The notes below the pieces were generated by a model. The model was not told the DNA's origin and did no database searches. It was given only the letters and a program-made list of their open reading frames with translations. Both the position numbers and the translations under genes were made by a program. From Candidatus Marithrix sp. Canyon 246 (GTDB taxonomy: Bacteria; Pseudomonadota; Gammaproteobacteria; Beggiatoales; Beggiatoaceae): a stretch of 64,000 nucleotides of DNA. Numbering within the stretch: the first letter of the stretch is position 1; each line of letters begins with the position of its first letter. Of this stretch, positions 36,477 to 45,498 are shown piece after piece. The stretch is from contig NZ_MCBX01000037.1 in assembly GCF_001723685.1 (NCBI RefSeq), forward strand, positions 1-64,000. The letters run 5' to 3'.

Positions 36477-36737
36477 ATGAAACCTATTAACTGGAACCCA
36501 GATAAAAATAAAAAACTTATTGCTGAGAGAAATATTTCATTTGAAGATGTTGTTTTCTGCTTGCAATCAGGTGGATTATTAGATGATCTTGCTCATCCAA
36601 ATCAACGAATATTCATTGTTTCTATTGATGAATATGCTTATTTGGTTCCCTATGTCGAGAATGATCATGAAATTTTCCTTAAAACAATAATACCAAGCAG
36701 GAAAGCAACTAAACAATATCTTCGAGGTAAAAAATGA
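36477..36737 (+). CDS. BrnT/DUF4258-like toxin of a toxin-antitoxin pair
   Basis: 86 aa. MKPINWNPDKNKKLIAERNI-type openings and the central FEDVVFCLQSGG and RIFIVSIDEYAYLVPYVEND match small RelE/BarA-like toxins of the BrnT kind, which act as ribosome-dependent RNases. It overlaps the antitoxin gene by four bases (ATGA), the usual layout for toxin-first systems such as brnTA. It lies alone between a dead protease gene and rsmH. Confidence 0.7.
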   Translation: MKPINWNPDKNKKLIAERNISFEDVVFCLQSGGLLDDLAHPNQRIFIVSIDEYAYLVPYVENDHEIFLKTIIPSRKATKQYLRGKK

Positions 36738-37033
36738 AACAGTTTCAATTAGATGAAGAAGAACAAGAACTTTTGCAAGCATTTGAATCTGGAGAATTTG
36801 AATCTGATATGTCTCCTTCACGCAAGGAATTTATTGAGCAATCGGCAGCACAAACGTTTAAGAAAGATAAAAGAATTAATATCAGAATATCAAATCGAGA
36901 TCTTGTAGCAATCCAAAGAAGAGCATTAGAAGAAGGTATGCCTTATCAAACATTGGTAGCCAGCATTCTCCATAAGTATGTTTCAGGTAGTCTATATGAT
37001 ATTACAGCTAACAAGTCAATTGAGATCAATTAA
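36734..37033 (+). CDS. Antitoxin, ribbon-helix-helix type
   Basis: 99 aa with an acidic N-terminal part and a C-terminal DNA-binding half: KRINIRISNRDLVAIQRRAL then EEGMPYQTLVASILHKYVSG, the CopG/BrnA-like ribbon-helix-helix. Such antitoxins bind the toxin with one part and repress their own operon with the other. The stop is 2 bases before the rsmH start, so rsmH may be driven in part from the toxin-antitoxin promoter. Confidence 0.78.
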   Translation: MKQFQLDEEEQELLQAFESGEFESDMSPSRKEFIEQSAAQTFKKDKRINIRISNRDLVAIQRRALEEGMPYQTLVASILHKYVSGSLYDITANKSIEIN

Positions 37034-37035
37034 CA

Positions 37036-37953
37036 ATGTTAAACCACCAACCAGTTTTATTATCACCAGCATTAAAAGGCTTAAATCTACAACCCAATGG
37101 TATTTATGTAGATTGTACCTTTGGGCGTGGTGGGCATACACAAGCTATTTTAGATCAATTAGATCAAAATAGCAGGGTTTTAGCCTTTGATCAAGATCCT
37201 GACGCTGTTCAAGCGGCACAGTCTTTAACTGATAGTCGTTTTACTATTATTCATAGTAATTTTGCTGAATTAACTAAACATATAACAGGCAAAGTCAATG
37301 GAATATTCTTAGATTTAGGAGTGTCTTCACCGCAACTTGACGATGGAAGTCGCGGTTTTAGTTTTATGCGAGATGGACCATTGGATATGCGTATGAATCC
37401 ATCACAAGGTATCTCAGTAGCTGAATGGCTTTCTGAAGCGAAATTAGAACAAATAACTGAAGTATTAAGAATTTATGGAGAAGAACGTCATGCTAAACGT
37501 ATTGCACAAGCAATTGTAGCAGCGCGTGAAGAAGAAGCAGAACTTAAAACAACTCATCAATTAGCTAATCTAATTAGAGCAGTATATCCGAAAAGCAGAA
37601 AACCAGAATTAAAGCATCCAGCCACTCGTTCTTTTCAGGCTTTACGTATCTTTATTAATCGAGAACTGGAACAATTAAAAACATTATTAGAACAAGTATT
37701 AGAACTATTAGCACCCGGTGGGCGTTTAGTAATTATTAGTTTTCATTCACTAGAAGATCGTATAGTCAAGCGTTTTATTCGTGATTGCGTTCGAGGAGAC
37801 GATTTTCCCATTGATTTACCAATTACCGCTGACGCTTTATGCCCCACTTTACGCGCCATTGGTAAACCAATATTCCCTGATGAAACAGAAATTAATGACA
37901 ATCCGCGCTCTCGTAGCGCGATTATGAGAGTAGCGGAAAGAACTAACAACTAA
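37036..37953 (+). CDS. rsmH: 16S rRNA (cytosine-1402-N4) methyltransferase
   Basis: RsmH (MraW) methylates C1402 of 16S rRNA in the ribosomal P site. The SAM motif GIYVDCTFGRGGHTQAIL (about residues 21-38) and the family blocks DLGVSSPQLD, RMNPSQG and ISFHSLEDRIVKRF are all present, and 305 aa is normal. Usually rsmH heads the mra/dcw cell-division cluster and is followed by ftsL. Here it stands alone behind a toxin-antitoxin pair, so it has been moved out of that cluster. Confidence 0.95.
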   Translation: MLNHQPVLLSPALKGLNLQPNGIYVDCTFGRGGHTQAILDQLDQNSRVLAFDQDPDAVQAAQSLTDSRFTIIHSNFAELTKHITGKVNGIFLDLGVSSPQLDDGSRGFSFMRDGPLDMRMNPSQGISVAEWLSEAKLEQITEVLRIYGEERHAKRIAQAIVAAREEEAELKTTHQLANLIRAVYPKSRKPELKHPATRSFQALRIFINRELEQLKTLLEQVLELLAPGGRLVIISFHSLEDRIVKRFIRDCVRGDDFPIDLPITADALCPTLRAIGKPIFPDETEINDNPRSRSAIMRVAERTNN

Positions 37954-38066
37954 CTGATGTTACGCAGTTTTCAATAATTTATCCAACAGAACATATATTT
38001 CATCCAGATGTGCATTGATATGATAATTCATTATTTTAAGTTCGTCTGGTTGGGTACCAACAAAAA

Positions 38067-39409
38067 CTAAAAAAGTATGTTTATGACAAATGAATCTGTA
38101 TCTACATATTCAGATCCTTGTTTGGGTGTACTAGAAAACAGCATATCATCATGATTACAAACCAAAACTGCATCAATACCATTTTTATGTTCAGAAATTT
38201 TATCAAATAATTGTACTAACTCTTGTTGTTCTTTTCGCATAACTTCATACTCTATTGTTGATTGTATTTTAGTATTCTCGCTATAAAAATTGGAAAATTG
38301 ATCCCCTCCAATTATTCCAAGTTGTTCATTGGAAGGTTTTTCTAGCCAGTTTGCATCTTTAAATATAATTTTTAATAAATTGAGAAAGGTCTCTTTCATA
38401 TCATATGGAATGAAAAAAATGCAACCATCAGTATAATACCTTAAACCTTGATGAAATACCGATAATGGAATGATGTTGTTTGGACGTTTTCCGTCATGAT
38501 CTTTTGCAAATGTTTCTGTAGCATTAATCAGTATATCTAAAAAATGATGACGTGGATCACTGTTTTTCGGAGCAGCAATATGCGCTACATCCAACTTTTC
38601 TAACCAATCATTAAAACTTATACTATCACCTACAGATAATTGTTCTATTTTTCTTAATTCATCTAAATGAATATCTGTATTTTTAGTCATTGCTTCATAG
38701 ATTTTACTCGCAAGTGCTGAAGCAATACCAGTTTTCTTATCAGTTTGAGAAGATACTAATGTAGCAGGTCCAAATACGTGCATAAAAGGAGATTTATGTG
38801 TAAGATTACTTTTAATATTTCTCTCAATTGCTGCCGCTGTATTTATTATTACATCTGCATCATCATATTTTAAACGTATTAGGTTTTCTAATTGTCGATA
38901 AACCCACATAAACCAAATAGTTATACTTTCATCTTTTAATGGACCATTTTTATATTCTTCATATTCTCCATCTTGCTCATGAAAAATATTACAAAAGTGA
39001 TAATTTGTATCAATAATTACCGCATCTAAGGGCTGTAGATTGAATAGCTTTGTAATATTAATATTTTTTATAGCAGCCAGTAAACTTTTAAATCTTGAAT
39101 GATCATATACATGAAATGGATTTAATGGTGAACCAACAATATACTCATATTTGTGTCCATCTTGATTTACAGTATAAGTTTTTTGTAAAGCTAATCTTTC
39201 ACTTTGACCAGATTCCATTGGAATTGGGATAAATTTCGCTGCATCTTTTTCCTTCTTATAAAAAAGCAAACGCGAAAAATCCACATTCATGCTATTTAAA
39301 TCAAGAACCAAAATACTTTTTTCTGTTGGATATAGTATGATGATAACAATAATGATTGTAATGTTTTACCTACACCACCTTTACTACCAGTAATTATATG
39401 CCATTCCAT
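38067..39409 (-). pseudogene. ParA/MinD-like P-loop ATPase, frameshifted
   Basis: The ATG at 39409 starts MEWHIITGSKGGVGKTLQSLL with the deviant Walker A KGGVGKT of the ParA/ArsA class. The frame then shifts at a T6 run (39317-39322 on the plus strand) and continues as SILVLDLNSMNVDFSRLLFY to the stop at 38067, 414 aa further. LDAVIIDTNYHF corresponds to Walker B. The remaining ~300 aa do not match a partition protein I know. With the run corrected the protein is ~447 aa. It follows the membrane gene at 39427-39987, so the two form a small module. Confidence 0.6.
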
Positions 39410-39426
39410 ATTTCTGTTCCTATGCC

Positions 39427-39732
39427 TTAATCTTCATCTATTGTGAGCTGATTGCGTTTTTTATATTTTTTAGGATTTCTTAACCATATATAAAAAACTT
39501 CTATTATTATAATAAACAAGCCTATACCAATAACGAAGAAATACCAAGGAATACCCCTATACAATGACATATAGTCTTGTTGTTTGATTTCACAAGGCAC
39601 TGATTTATTTTCAATCGCCTGAACTTTACATTCAAATTTAATTTTTTCTGGTTCTGCACCTTTAAACTCAAACAAAAACTTAAAACTATCATCTTCTAAA
39701 AATGCCCAAGAAAAACTATCATCTTCTTGCAA
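39427..39732 (-). pseudogene. C-terminal half of a split membrane protein
   Basis: Same frame as the 39799-39987 ORF on the far side of a TAA. It has an acidic, beta-like soluble part and then a strong membrane helix (GIPWYFFVIGIGLFIIIIEVFYIWLR) with a charged tail KKYKKRNQL. TTG at 39732 is the only start-like codon, so independent translation is doubtful. The whole reading frame 39427-39987 is 187 codons with a membrane helix at each end. No family is recognised. Confidence 0.5.
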
Positions 39733-39798
39733 CTGTTGCTTTAAAGATTGTCTTGAAATAAGATAAGTTGGTGGTTCAGATGTTGAAATTTTGGTTAA

Positions 39799-39987
39799 TT
39801 AATAATCCTGATCAGCAACAATTCCAGTTAAAGAATATGTTGATGTATCTGTTGATATTTTTAATTGTTCAACTTCAAAAACAATTAGCGATTCATTCGG
39901 AATAGCTTCTTTAAGCTCATAATATGACAACACTATTGCTAATGTTATAGCCAAAAATTCTAGGCTATTTTTTAAAAATTTTCCCAT
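39799..39987 (-). pseudogene. N-terminal half of the split membrane protein
   Basis: 62 aa from ATG 39987, with an N-terminal hydrophobic helix (SLEFLAITLAIVLSYYEL) and SLIVFEVEQLKISTDTSTYS, ending at TAA 39799-39801. The frame is open for another 123 codons after the TAA. It starts 6 bases after the hslR stop and is the first gene of the ParA-like module. Confidence 0.5.
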
Positions 39988-39993
39988 ATTTAT

Positions 39994-40389
39994 CTACTCA
40001 TTTTCATTCTTTTCAGTAAAACTATGTATTTGACGACGCTGTTTTTTAGTTGGACGACCAACACCACGTGGGCGTAAAGCAGCCGCTTGACGATGTAAAT
40101 TCGTCTCTTGTTCGCGACGTTCAATACTTTCAGCAGTTTCCTCATATAACAACACCGCCTCTTTTGCTGGGCGACGTTGTATAGATAAAGTCCTTACAAT
40201 AACTGTACGTTCAATATAACCAGTACGTACAAGCAATTCATCTCCAATATGAACCTCCCTAGAAGGCTTAATACGCTGTTGATTTACATGAACCTTACCA
40301 CCACTAATTGCGTTAGTAGCAATGCTACGAGTTTTAAAAAACCGCGCAGCCCATAACCACTTATCAATTCTAACTTTAGATGTTTGCAT
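39994..40389 (-). CDS. hslR: Hsp15, ribosome-associated S4 RNA-binding protein
   Basis: Hsp15 binds 50S subunits that carry a stalled nascent chain and helps to recycle them. At 131 aa it begins [20 protein letters not shown], the S4 domain signature, with [21 protein letters not shown] following, and ends in a basic tail ([15 protein letters not shown]) of the type that contacts rRNA. It is divergent from prfC, whose start at 40430 is 40 bases away. Confidence 0.9.
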   Translation of the reverse strand: MQTSKVRIDKWLWAARFFKTRSIATNAISGGKVHVNQQRIKPSREVHIGDELLVRTGYIERTVIVRTLSIQRRPAKEAVLLYEETAESIERREQETNLHRQAAALRPRGVGRPTKKQRRQIHSFTEKNENE

Positions 40390-40429
40390 TCTATTACTCT
40401 ATAATCGAAAACCTATATTTTATATTAAT

Positions 40430-41995
40430 ATGACAATCAATGAAACGGAAAAACGCCGTACTTTTGCAATTATTTCTCATCCTGACGCTGGTAAAACCAC
40501 AGTCACAGAAAAATTATTATTATTCGGTGGTGCCATTAGTTTAGCTGGTACAGTTAAAGGCAGAAAAGCCGCACGTCATGCTACTTCTGATTGGATGGAA
40601 CTGGAAAAACAACGTGGTATTTCAGTCACTTCTTCTGTGATGCAATTTCCTTATAAAGATCATATAATCAACCTATTAGATACTCCGGGGCATGAGGATT
40701 TTTCAGAAGATACTTATCGTACTCTTACTGCGGTTGATTCTGCCTTAATGGTAATAGATGCAGCCAAAGGGGTTGAAGATCGTACTATAAAATTATTAGA
40801 CGTATGCCGCTTACGAGATACGCCTATTCTGACTTTTATTAATAAACTAGATCGAGAAAGTCGAGAACCTATTGAAATATTAGATGAAATTGAAAGCGTC
40901 CTAAATATAAATTGTGCCCCTATTAATTGGCCTATTGGTATGGGATCAAGATTTAAAGGCATTTTTAACTTATTAGATGGCAGCGTCACCTTATTTGAAG
41001 CGGGTAAAAATAGCATTAAAGGTGAAGCTAAAACTTTTAACAATCTTGATGATACAGAATTAGATCAAACAACAATTGATGAATTAAAAGACGAAATTGA
41101 ATTAGTGCAAGGTGCCAGTCATAGCTTTGATTTAGAAGACTTTTTAGCCGGTAAATTAACCCCAGTATTTTTTGGTTCAGCTCTAAATAATTTTGGACTC
41201 AAAGCCTTATTAGACAGCTTCATAAAATATGCACCACCGCCACAGCCGCGCTCAAGTACAACACGTGAAGTAACAGCATCAGAATCTAAATTTTCAGGTT
41301 TTATCTTTAAAATTCAAGCAAATATGGATCCAGCTCATCGCGATAGAATAGCATTTTTAAGAGTTTGTTCAGGGCAATATCGCAAAGCTATGAAAATGCG
41401 TCATGTGCGGTTAAATCGAGACGTACAAATAAATAATGCCTTAACTTTTATGGCTGGTACACGTGAACACACAGAAGAAGCTTGGGCTGGTGATATAATT
41501 GGCTTACACAATCATGGCACCATTCAAATAGGTGACACCTTTACTCAAGGAGAAGATTTAAAATTCACAGGTATTCCACATTTTGCACCAGAAATTTTTC
41601 GTCGCGCCCGTTTACGCGATCCATTAAAAATGAAAGCTCTACTAAAAGGCTTACAACAACTAAGCGAAGAAGGAGCAACTCAACTATTCCGCCCACTAAG
41701 CAATAATGACTTAATATTAGGCGCAGTAGGAATATTGCAATTTGACGTAGTCAGTTGGCGATTAAAAAATGAATATGGAGTTGAATGTACTTTTGAAAAC
41801 GTACAAGTTGCAACAGCCCGCTGGATTAGTTGTGAAGATGACAAAATATTAGAAGAATTTAAGCGTAAAGCCTTTAATAATCTAGCATTAGACGGTGCAG
41901 CAAATCTTACATATATTGCTCCTACAAAGGTTAATTTATCAGTAATAGAAGAACGTTGGGAAAATGTAAAATTTTTAGCAACGCGAGAACATTAA
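40430..41995 (+). CDS. prfC: Peptide chain release factor 3
   Basis: RF3 is the GTPase that removes RF1/RF2 from the ribosome after termination. G1 is [12 protein letters not shown], the switch II region is [16 protein letters not shown], and NKLD gives guanine specificity. The C-terminal blocks [13 protein letters not shown]-like ([20 protein letters not shown]) are complete. 521 aa is normal. An earlier in-frame start at 40322 would overlap hslR; the ATG at 40430 begins the family's [22 protein letters not shown]. A deletion-bearing copy of the 3' half lies downstream. Confidence 0.95.
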   Translation: MTINETEKRRTFAIISHPDAGKTTVTEKLLLFGGAISLAGTVKGRKAARHATSDWMELEKQRGISVTSSVMQFPYKDHIINLLDTPGHEDFSEDTYRTLTAVDSALMVIDAAKGVEDRTIKLLDVCRLRDTPILTFINKLDRESREPIEILDEIESVLNINCAPINWPIGMGSRFKGIFNLLDGSVTLFEAGKNSIKGEAKTFNNLDDTELDQTTIDELKDEIELVQGASHSFDLEDFLAGKLTPVFFGSALNNFGLKALLDSFIKYAPPPQPRSSTTREVTASESKFSGFIFKIQANMDPAHRDRIAFLRVCSGQYRKAMKMRHVRLNRDVQINNALTFMAGTREHTEEAWAGDIIGLHNHGTIQIGDTFTQGEDLKFTGIPHFAPEIFRRARLRDPLKMKALLKGLQQLSEEGATQLFRPLSNNDLILGAVGILQFDVVSWRLKNEYGVECTFENVQVATARWISCEDDKILEEFKRKAFNNLALDGAANLTYIAPTKVNLSVIEERWENVKFLATREH

Positions 41996-42070
41996 ATATT
42001 AGACATAAACTATGATTATTTATTTATATGTCGGTACGTATAAATCTTTTAACATATTTACATAATATTA

Positions 42071-42145
42071 AGTACAGCTAATTACGTGGATAAACAAATT
42101 ATTTGGATTAAACTTTATTAGTTTATCCACGTAATTCGTTGTACT
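42071..42145. mobile_element. Palindromic element (copy C) between prfC and its partial copy
   Basis: Left end agtacagctaattacgtgga plus taaac, right end gtttatccacgtaattcgtt plus gtact: a 25-bp inverted repeat with two mismatches around a 25-base centre. The outermost bases and the ATAAAC position agree with the 28084 element. It sits between the intact prfC and the broken copy. Confidence 0.7.
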
Positions 42146-42246
42146 TATTTTTGTTAATAAACTTTTGCGTACCTACTTATCAGAACAATTACAAAAATGA
42201 TATCTCCTCTTGAACTGTTAATGGCGGTAGTAAAATGAACCTAAAT

Positions 42247-42766
42247 AGCATCAGAATCTAAATTTTCAGGTTTTATCTTTAAAATTCAAGCAAATATGGA
42301 TCCATATCATCGCGATAGAATCGCCTTTTTAAGAGTTTGTTCAGGGCAATATCGTCAAGCTATGAAAATGCGTCATGTGCATTTAAATCGAGATGTACAA
42401 ATAAATAGGTGACACTTTTACTCAAGGAGAAGATTTAAAATTCACAGGTATTCCACATTTCGCCCACTAAGCAATAATGACTTAATTTTAGGCGCAGTAG
42501 GAATATTGCAATTTGACGTAGTAAGTTGGCGATTAAAAAATGAATATGGAGTTGAATGTACTTTTGAAAACGTACAAGTTGCAACAGCCCGCTGGATTAG
42601 TTGTGAAGATGACAAAATATTAGAAGAATTTAAACGTAAAGCATTTAATAATCTAGCATTAGATGGTGCAGAAAATCTTACATATATTGCTCCTACAAAA
42701 GTTAATTTATCAGTAATAGAAGAACGTTGGGAAAATGTAAAATTTTTAGCAACACGAGAACATTAA
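42247..42766 (+). pseudogene. Partial copy of the prfC 3' half
   Basis: Starts with the prfC sequence at 41275 (ASESKFSGF) and ends at the same stop codon. It is almost identical to prfC except for two deletions. One joins caaata at the two places it occurs in prfC (the region after QINNALTF to IQIGDTF). The other removes the block from HFAPE to FRPLS. The last part, 42506-42766, is open for 86 codons. There is no start, no GTPase domain, and no sign of function. Confidence 0.9.
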
Positions 42767-43011
42767 ATTGAAAAGCATTCTAACAAATGTAATATGGGAA
42801 CTAAATGGAATAATAATTCCATATTAGATTATAAGGTATAAATATAAATCGTTAAAAAATACTAGAACTTAAGGCAGATGAATACCAATGGGTAATTAAT
42901 TATACTAATAGCTAAGATATTATATATTAATAACATATAATCACATTTTAAGTTATAATGAGACTGTAATTAATTATAATTATATCTTTAAATCTCCGTA
43001 GGATCACATTT

Positions 43012-44232
43012 ATGGTAAAAATAGTAATTTGGGCTTTTGTCATTATTGCTTTATCGGCTTGTTCACATACCCCGTATGTAAATCAAAACCCTGTTGTTAG
43101 TAAAAAGGTTGATTTAACTGCGATTGATCAAAAAGTGGCTAAGCTTGATAAAATTGTACCTAACAAACCTGCTTCTCTGAAGACAGACGTTAGTCTTAGT
43201 TCTAAAAACTTTGAAACCCAAAAGTTCATTACAAAATTGGAAAGTGATGAACTGACTGAAGCTAAGCGCAAATGGAATGAGCGTCATATAGCTGTTGAGC
43301 GTGAACGGGAGCAACGTAAAAAGGCTGAAAAGAAGCGCAGGTTGGAAATAGCGCGTAACAAGGCTGAAAAGAAGCGCAGGTTGGAAATAGCGCGTAACAA
43401 GGCTGAAAAGAAACGCAGGTTGAAAATAGCGCGTAACAAGGCTGAAAAGAAACGCAGGTTGGAAATAGCGCGTAACAAAGCTGAAAAGAAGCGCAGGTTG
43501 AAAATAGCGCGTAACAAGGCTGAAAAGAAACGCAGGTTGAAAATAGCGCGTAACAAAGCTGAAAAGAAGCGCAGGTTGAAAATAGCGCGTAACAAGGCTA
43601 AAAAGAAACGCAGGTTGAAAATAGCGCGTAACAAGGCTAAAAAGAAACGCAGGTTGAAAATAGCGCGTAACAAGGCTAAAAAGAAACGCAGGTTGAAAAT
43701 AGCGCGTAAAAAGAGACTAGGTAAAAAGCGATATAAAATTGCTCGGTCTCGTTCCAGTAAATACTACAAAGTTAATGGTCTTTATGGCAAACAAATAGCA
43801 CGGGCTGCGAGAAGAACAGGAGTTGATCCGAGACTATTACGTTCTGTAATTAAAGCTGAATCTAATTTCAATGCTAGAGCTAGATCTAGTGCTGGTGCTG
43901 TGGGTTTAATGCAATTAATGCCCGCTACTGCTCGACGCTTTGGTGTCAAAAATCGCCGTAATGCCGGTTCCAATATCATGGGTGGTGCTCGCTATTTACG
44001 CTATTTATTGAAAAGATATCGTGGCAACAAAAGATTAGCTATGGCTGCCTACAATGCTGGTGAAGGTAGGGTGAGACGCAACGGCGGTAAAGTTCCCTCT
44101 TATACAAAACGTTATGTCAATAAAGTGTTGAGAGGTTATCATAGATCATCTAAGAAAAAGAGGAGATCATCTAAGAAAAAGAGGAGATCATCTAAGAAAA
44201 AGAGGAGATCATCTAAGAAAAAGAGGAAATAG
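43012..44232 (+). CDS. Lipoprotein lytic transglycosylase with long basic repeats
   Basis: The signal peptide ends in a lipobox (IALSACS; Cys17), so it is a lipoprotein. Residues ~105-234 are ten tandem 13-aa repeats of the type AEKKRRLEIARNK, coded by 39-bp repeats at 43324-43713. An SLT domain follows: the catalytic Glu is in SVIKAESNFNARARS, with GAVGLMQLMPATARRFGV and LAMAAYNAGEGRV. The C-terminus is four or more copies of RSSKKKR. SLT enzymes cut peptidoglycan glycan strands. The strongly positive helix and tail probably hold the enzyme on the anionic wall or reach across the periplasm. The repeats should vary in number. Confidence 0.88.
   Translation: MVKIVIWAFVIIALSACSHTPYVNQNPVVSKKVDLTAIDQKVAKLDKIVPNKPASLKTDVSLSSKNFETQKFITKLESDELTEAKRKWNERHIAVEREREQRKKAEKKRRLEIARNKAEKKRRLEIARNKAEKKRRLKIARNKAEKKRRLEIARNKAEKKRRLKIARNKAEKKRRLKIARNKAEKKRRLKIARNKAKKKRRLKIARNKAKKKRRLKIARNKAKKKRRLKIARKKRLGKKRYKIARSRSSKYYKVNGLYGKQIARAARRTGVDPRLLRSVIKAESNFNARARSSAGAVGLMQLMPATARRFGVKNRRNAGSNIMGGARYLRYLLKRYRGNKRLAMAAYNAGEGRVRRNGGKVPSYTKRYVNKVLRGYHRSSKKKRRSSKKKRRSSKKKRRSSKKKRK
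43324..43713 (+). repeat. Ten tandem 39-bp repeats inside the transglycosylase gene
   Basis: Each unit codes for 13 residues (A-E/K-K-K-R-R-L-E/K-I-A-R-N-K). Units differ mainly by E/K changes, which grade from E-rich at the 5' side to K-rich at the 3' side. A second set, 21-bp units coding RSSKKKR, lies at about 44145-44229. The repeats leave an open frame on the opposite strand that is not a gene. Confidence 0.9.
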
Positions 44233-44272
44233 ATAAGAATCTACTAGTGTAAATGTAGTGCTAAATAATTGC

Positions 44273-44314
44273 TAATCTTAGATTATTAAATATTAATCTA
44301 ATAATCTAAGATTA
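44273..44314. terminator. Strong AT-rich inverted repeat after the transglycosylase
   Basis: A perfect 16-bp stem (taatcttagattatta and its complement) with a 10-base loop, 40 bases after the stop of the transglycosylase gene. It overlaps the last codons of the broken convergent ORF. Confidence 0.5.
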
Positions 44315-45137
44315 ATGAGAGTTTTATATACTTTTCTCAAATCAAACACAGTAACAATCTTTTTGCCTTTATTATCGGTTGAATTAGGAACAACAGTTCC
44401 TAAAATAATACCTGTGCTTTTATCGCCAAGATAAAAACTAACCTTTTCAGTAGATTGATAAATAAACATCCCCTTGCTATCAGTATAGCCACTATAGCCT
44501 TTACCGACAAAGCGAATTCCTGCAATCGCACTATCGATTAAAAATCCAACTTCGCCATTAATTGCTAAACGTAAGCCCCTACTTTGCCATTCATTTTTAT
44601 CATTCAAAGCTATACAACGTAAACTGATTTGCCCTTGATGTTCCGATGTTGTTTCTGATTTAGTTGCAATAAATAAAGTTTTAATGTCTGGAGATAATGC
44701 TAAAGCAGTAACTTTATCATCATTATAGGCAAGCCAATCACTGACATCAGCAAATGCATCTAAATGTTGTTGAGTTTGAGATAAATTATAAGTGATTTGA
44801 TTGTTGGTTATATCATCGGCTGGGCTTAAACTCATGGCATTCAGCCATTGTAAATTAGGTAATTCTCCAATACTAGTCATACCTAATGCATATAAATGAG
44901 GCATAGCATTAGGTAAATAGACAATGATTGATTTTGTTCAGTTTCCAATAAAAAAATTATATCAGTGGTTTGCAAACCTTGTAAACGCAATTGCGAAGTT
45001 TCACTTTGCTCAGAGTACAAAGGTAATAAAACCGCTTGCCCTAGTTCTACATCTTGCGGTACTAAAGTGACACCGCGTATTTGCTGCTTGGGTAGGGGCA
45101 GCCAATCAAATCGTTTTCCTGGAACATGGCATTTTTA
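44293..45137 (-). pseudogene. Broken large secreted/surface protein, C-terminal part
   Basis: An open frame from 45137 (KCHVPGKRFDWLPLPKQQIR, later LLPLYSEQSETSQLRLQGLQ) shifts near 44920 into the 203-codon frame ending at 44293. The C-terminal part AGIRFVGKGYSGYTDSKGMF and EKVSFYLGDKSTGI is a carboxypeptidase-regulatory-like fold, found in repeat-bearing lipoproteins of gammaproteobacteria. No start or signal peptide is left, and the 5' end is cut by other remnants at ~45140. Confidence 0.45.
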
Positions 45138-45424
45138 TGTAATTGGTGATGGCAAAACTCTGGTGTATGGAATCGCCCACCAAGCGCAACGCTTTATATT
45201 GCAAATACAGATGATCCTTTGACAGTGAATGCAACTGTTCATTCAGTAATTGATCCTGAAAATGATAAGACTACTGTTACTTGGTATGTACCGGGAAAAG
45301 ATGTAAAAATTAATAATGTCTTAAAAAGTAGAACCATAACAGTTCCTACTAGATCAACACCGAAGGCAACATACGCCAATGGTGGTGGACAATTGAAACC
45401 GGTTGGAAAATGTTTAGGATGTAA
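45138..45424 (+). pseudogene. Mosaic of remnants ending in a copy of the matrixin 3' end
   Basis: One plus-strand frame reads WNRPPSATLYIANTDDPLTV and VTWYVPGKDVKIN, a beta-domain fragment. From 45371 to 45424 another frame reads RQWWWTIETGWKMFRM and a stop. This is nearly identical in DNA and protein to the end of the matrixin gene at 36202-36253. So a relative or copy of that protein once lay here. Confidence 0.55.
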
Positions 45425-45432
45425 TTTTTTAT

Positions 45433-45498
45433 AAAAAATTGTAAAATGCACATTACAAAAACTACAATATTTTGAATGTTACATTTTACAATTTTTTT
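45433..45498. promoter_or_regulatory. Inverted repeat around the start of the DUF4143 ATPase gene
   Basis: aaaaattgtaaaatg at 45434-45448 pairs with cattttacaattttttt at 45481-45497, across the start codon at 45476. It may be an operator, a hairpin that hides the ribosome site, or the scar of an insertion. Confidence 0.4.

Noticed and set aside
6549-39801. Stop-codon reassignment to explain the four in-frame stops
   Set aside because: Both TAA and TAG are involved, and the core genes (dusB, dnaE, prfC, guaA and others) end at their usual family positions with TAA, TAG or TGA.
43284-43673. Open frame of 129 codons opposite the transglycosylase repeats (repeated LRAIFNLRFFSAL)
   Set aside because: It is the antisense of the 39-bp coding repeats; hydrophobic only because the coding strand is Lys/Arg-rich.
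43324-43713. CRISPR-like array of 39-bp units
   Set aside because: Units are adjacent without spacers and code for protein in frame. No CRISPR array or cas gene was seen anywhere in the window.
45219-45434. 71-codon ORF ending GGGQLKPVGKCLGCNFL as a gene
   Set aside because: The last third is an out-of-frame reading of the matrixin-tail relic, and the start is a TTG without a ribosome site.
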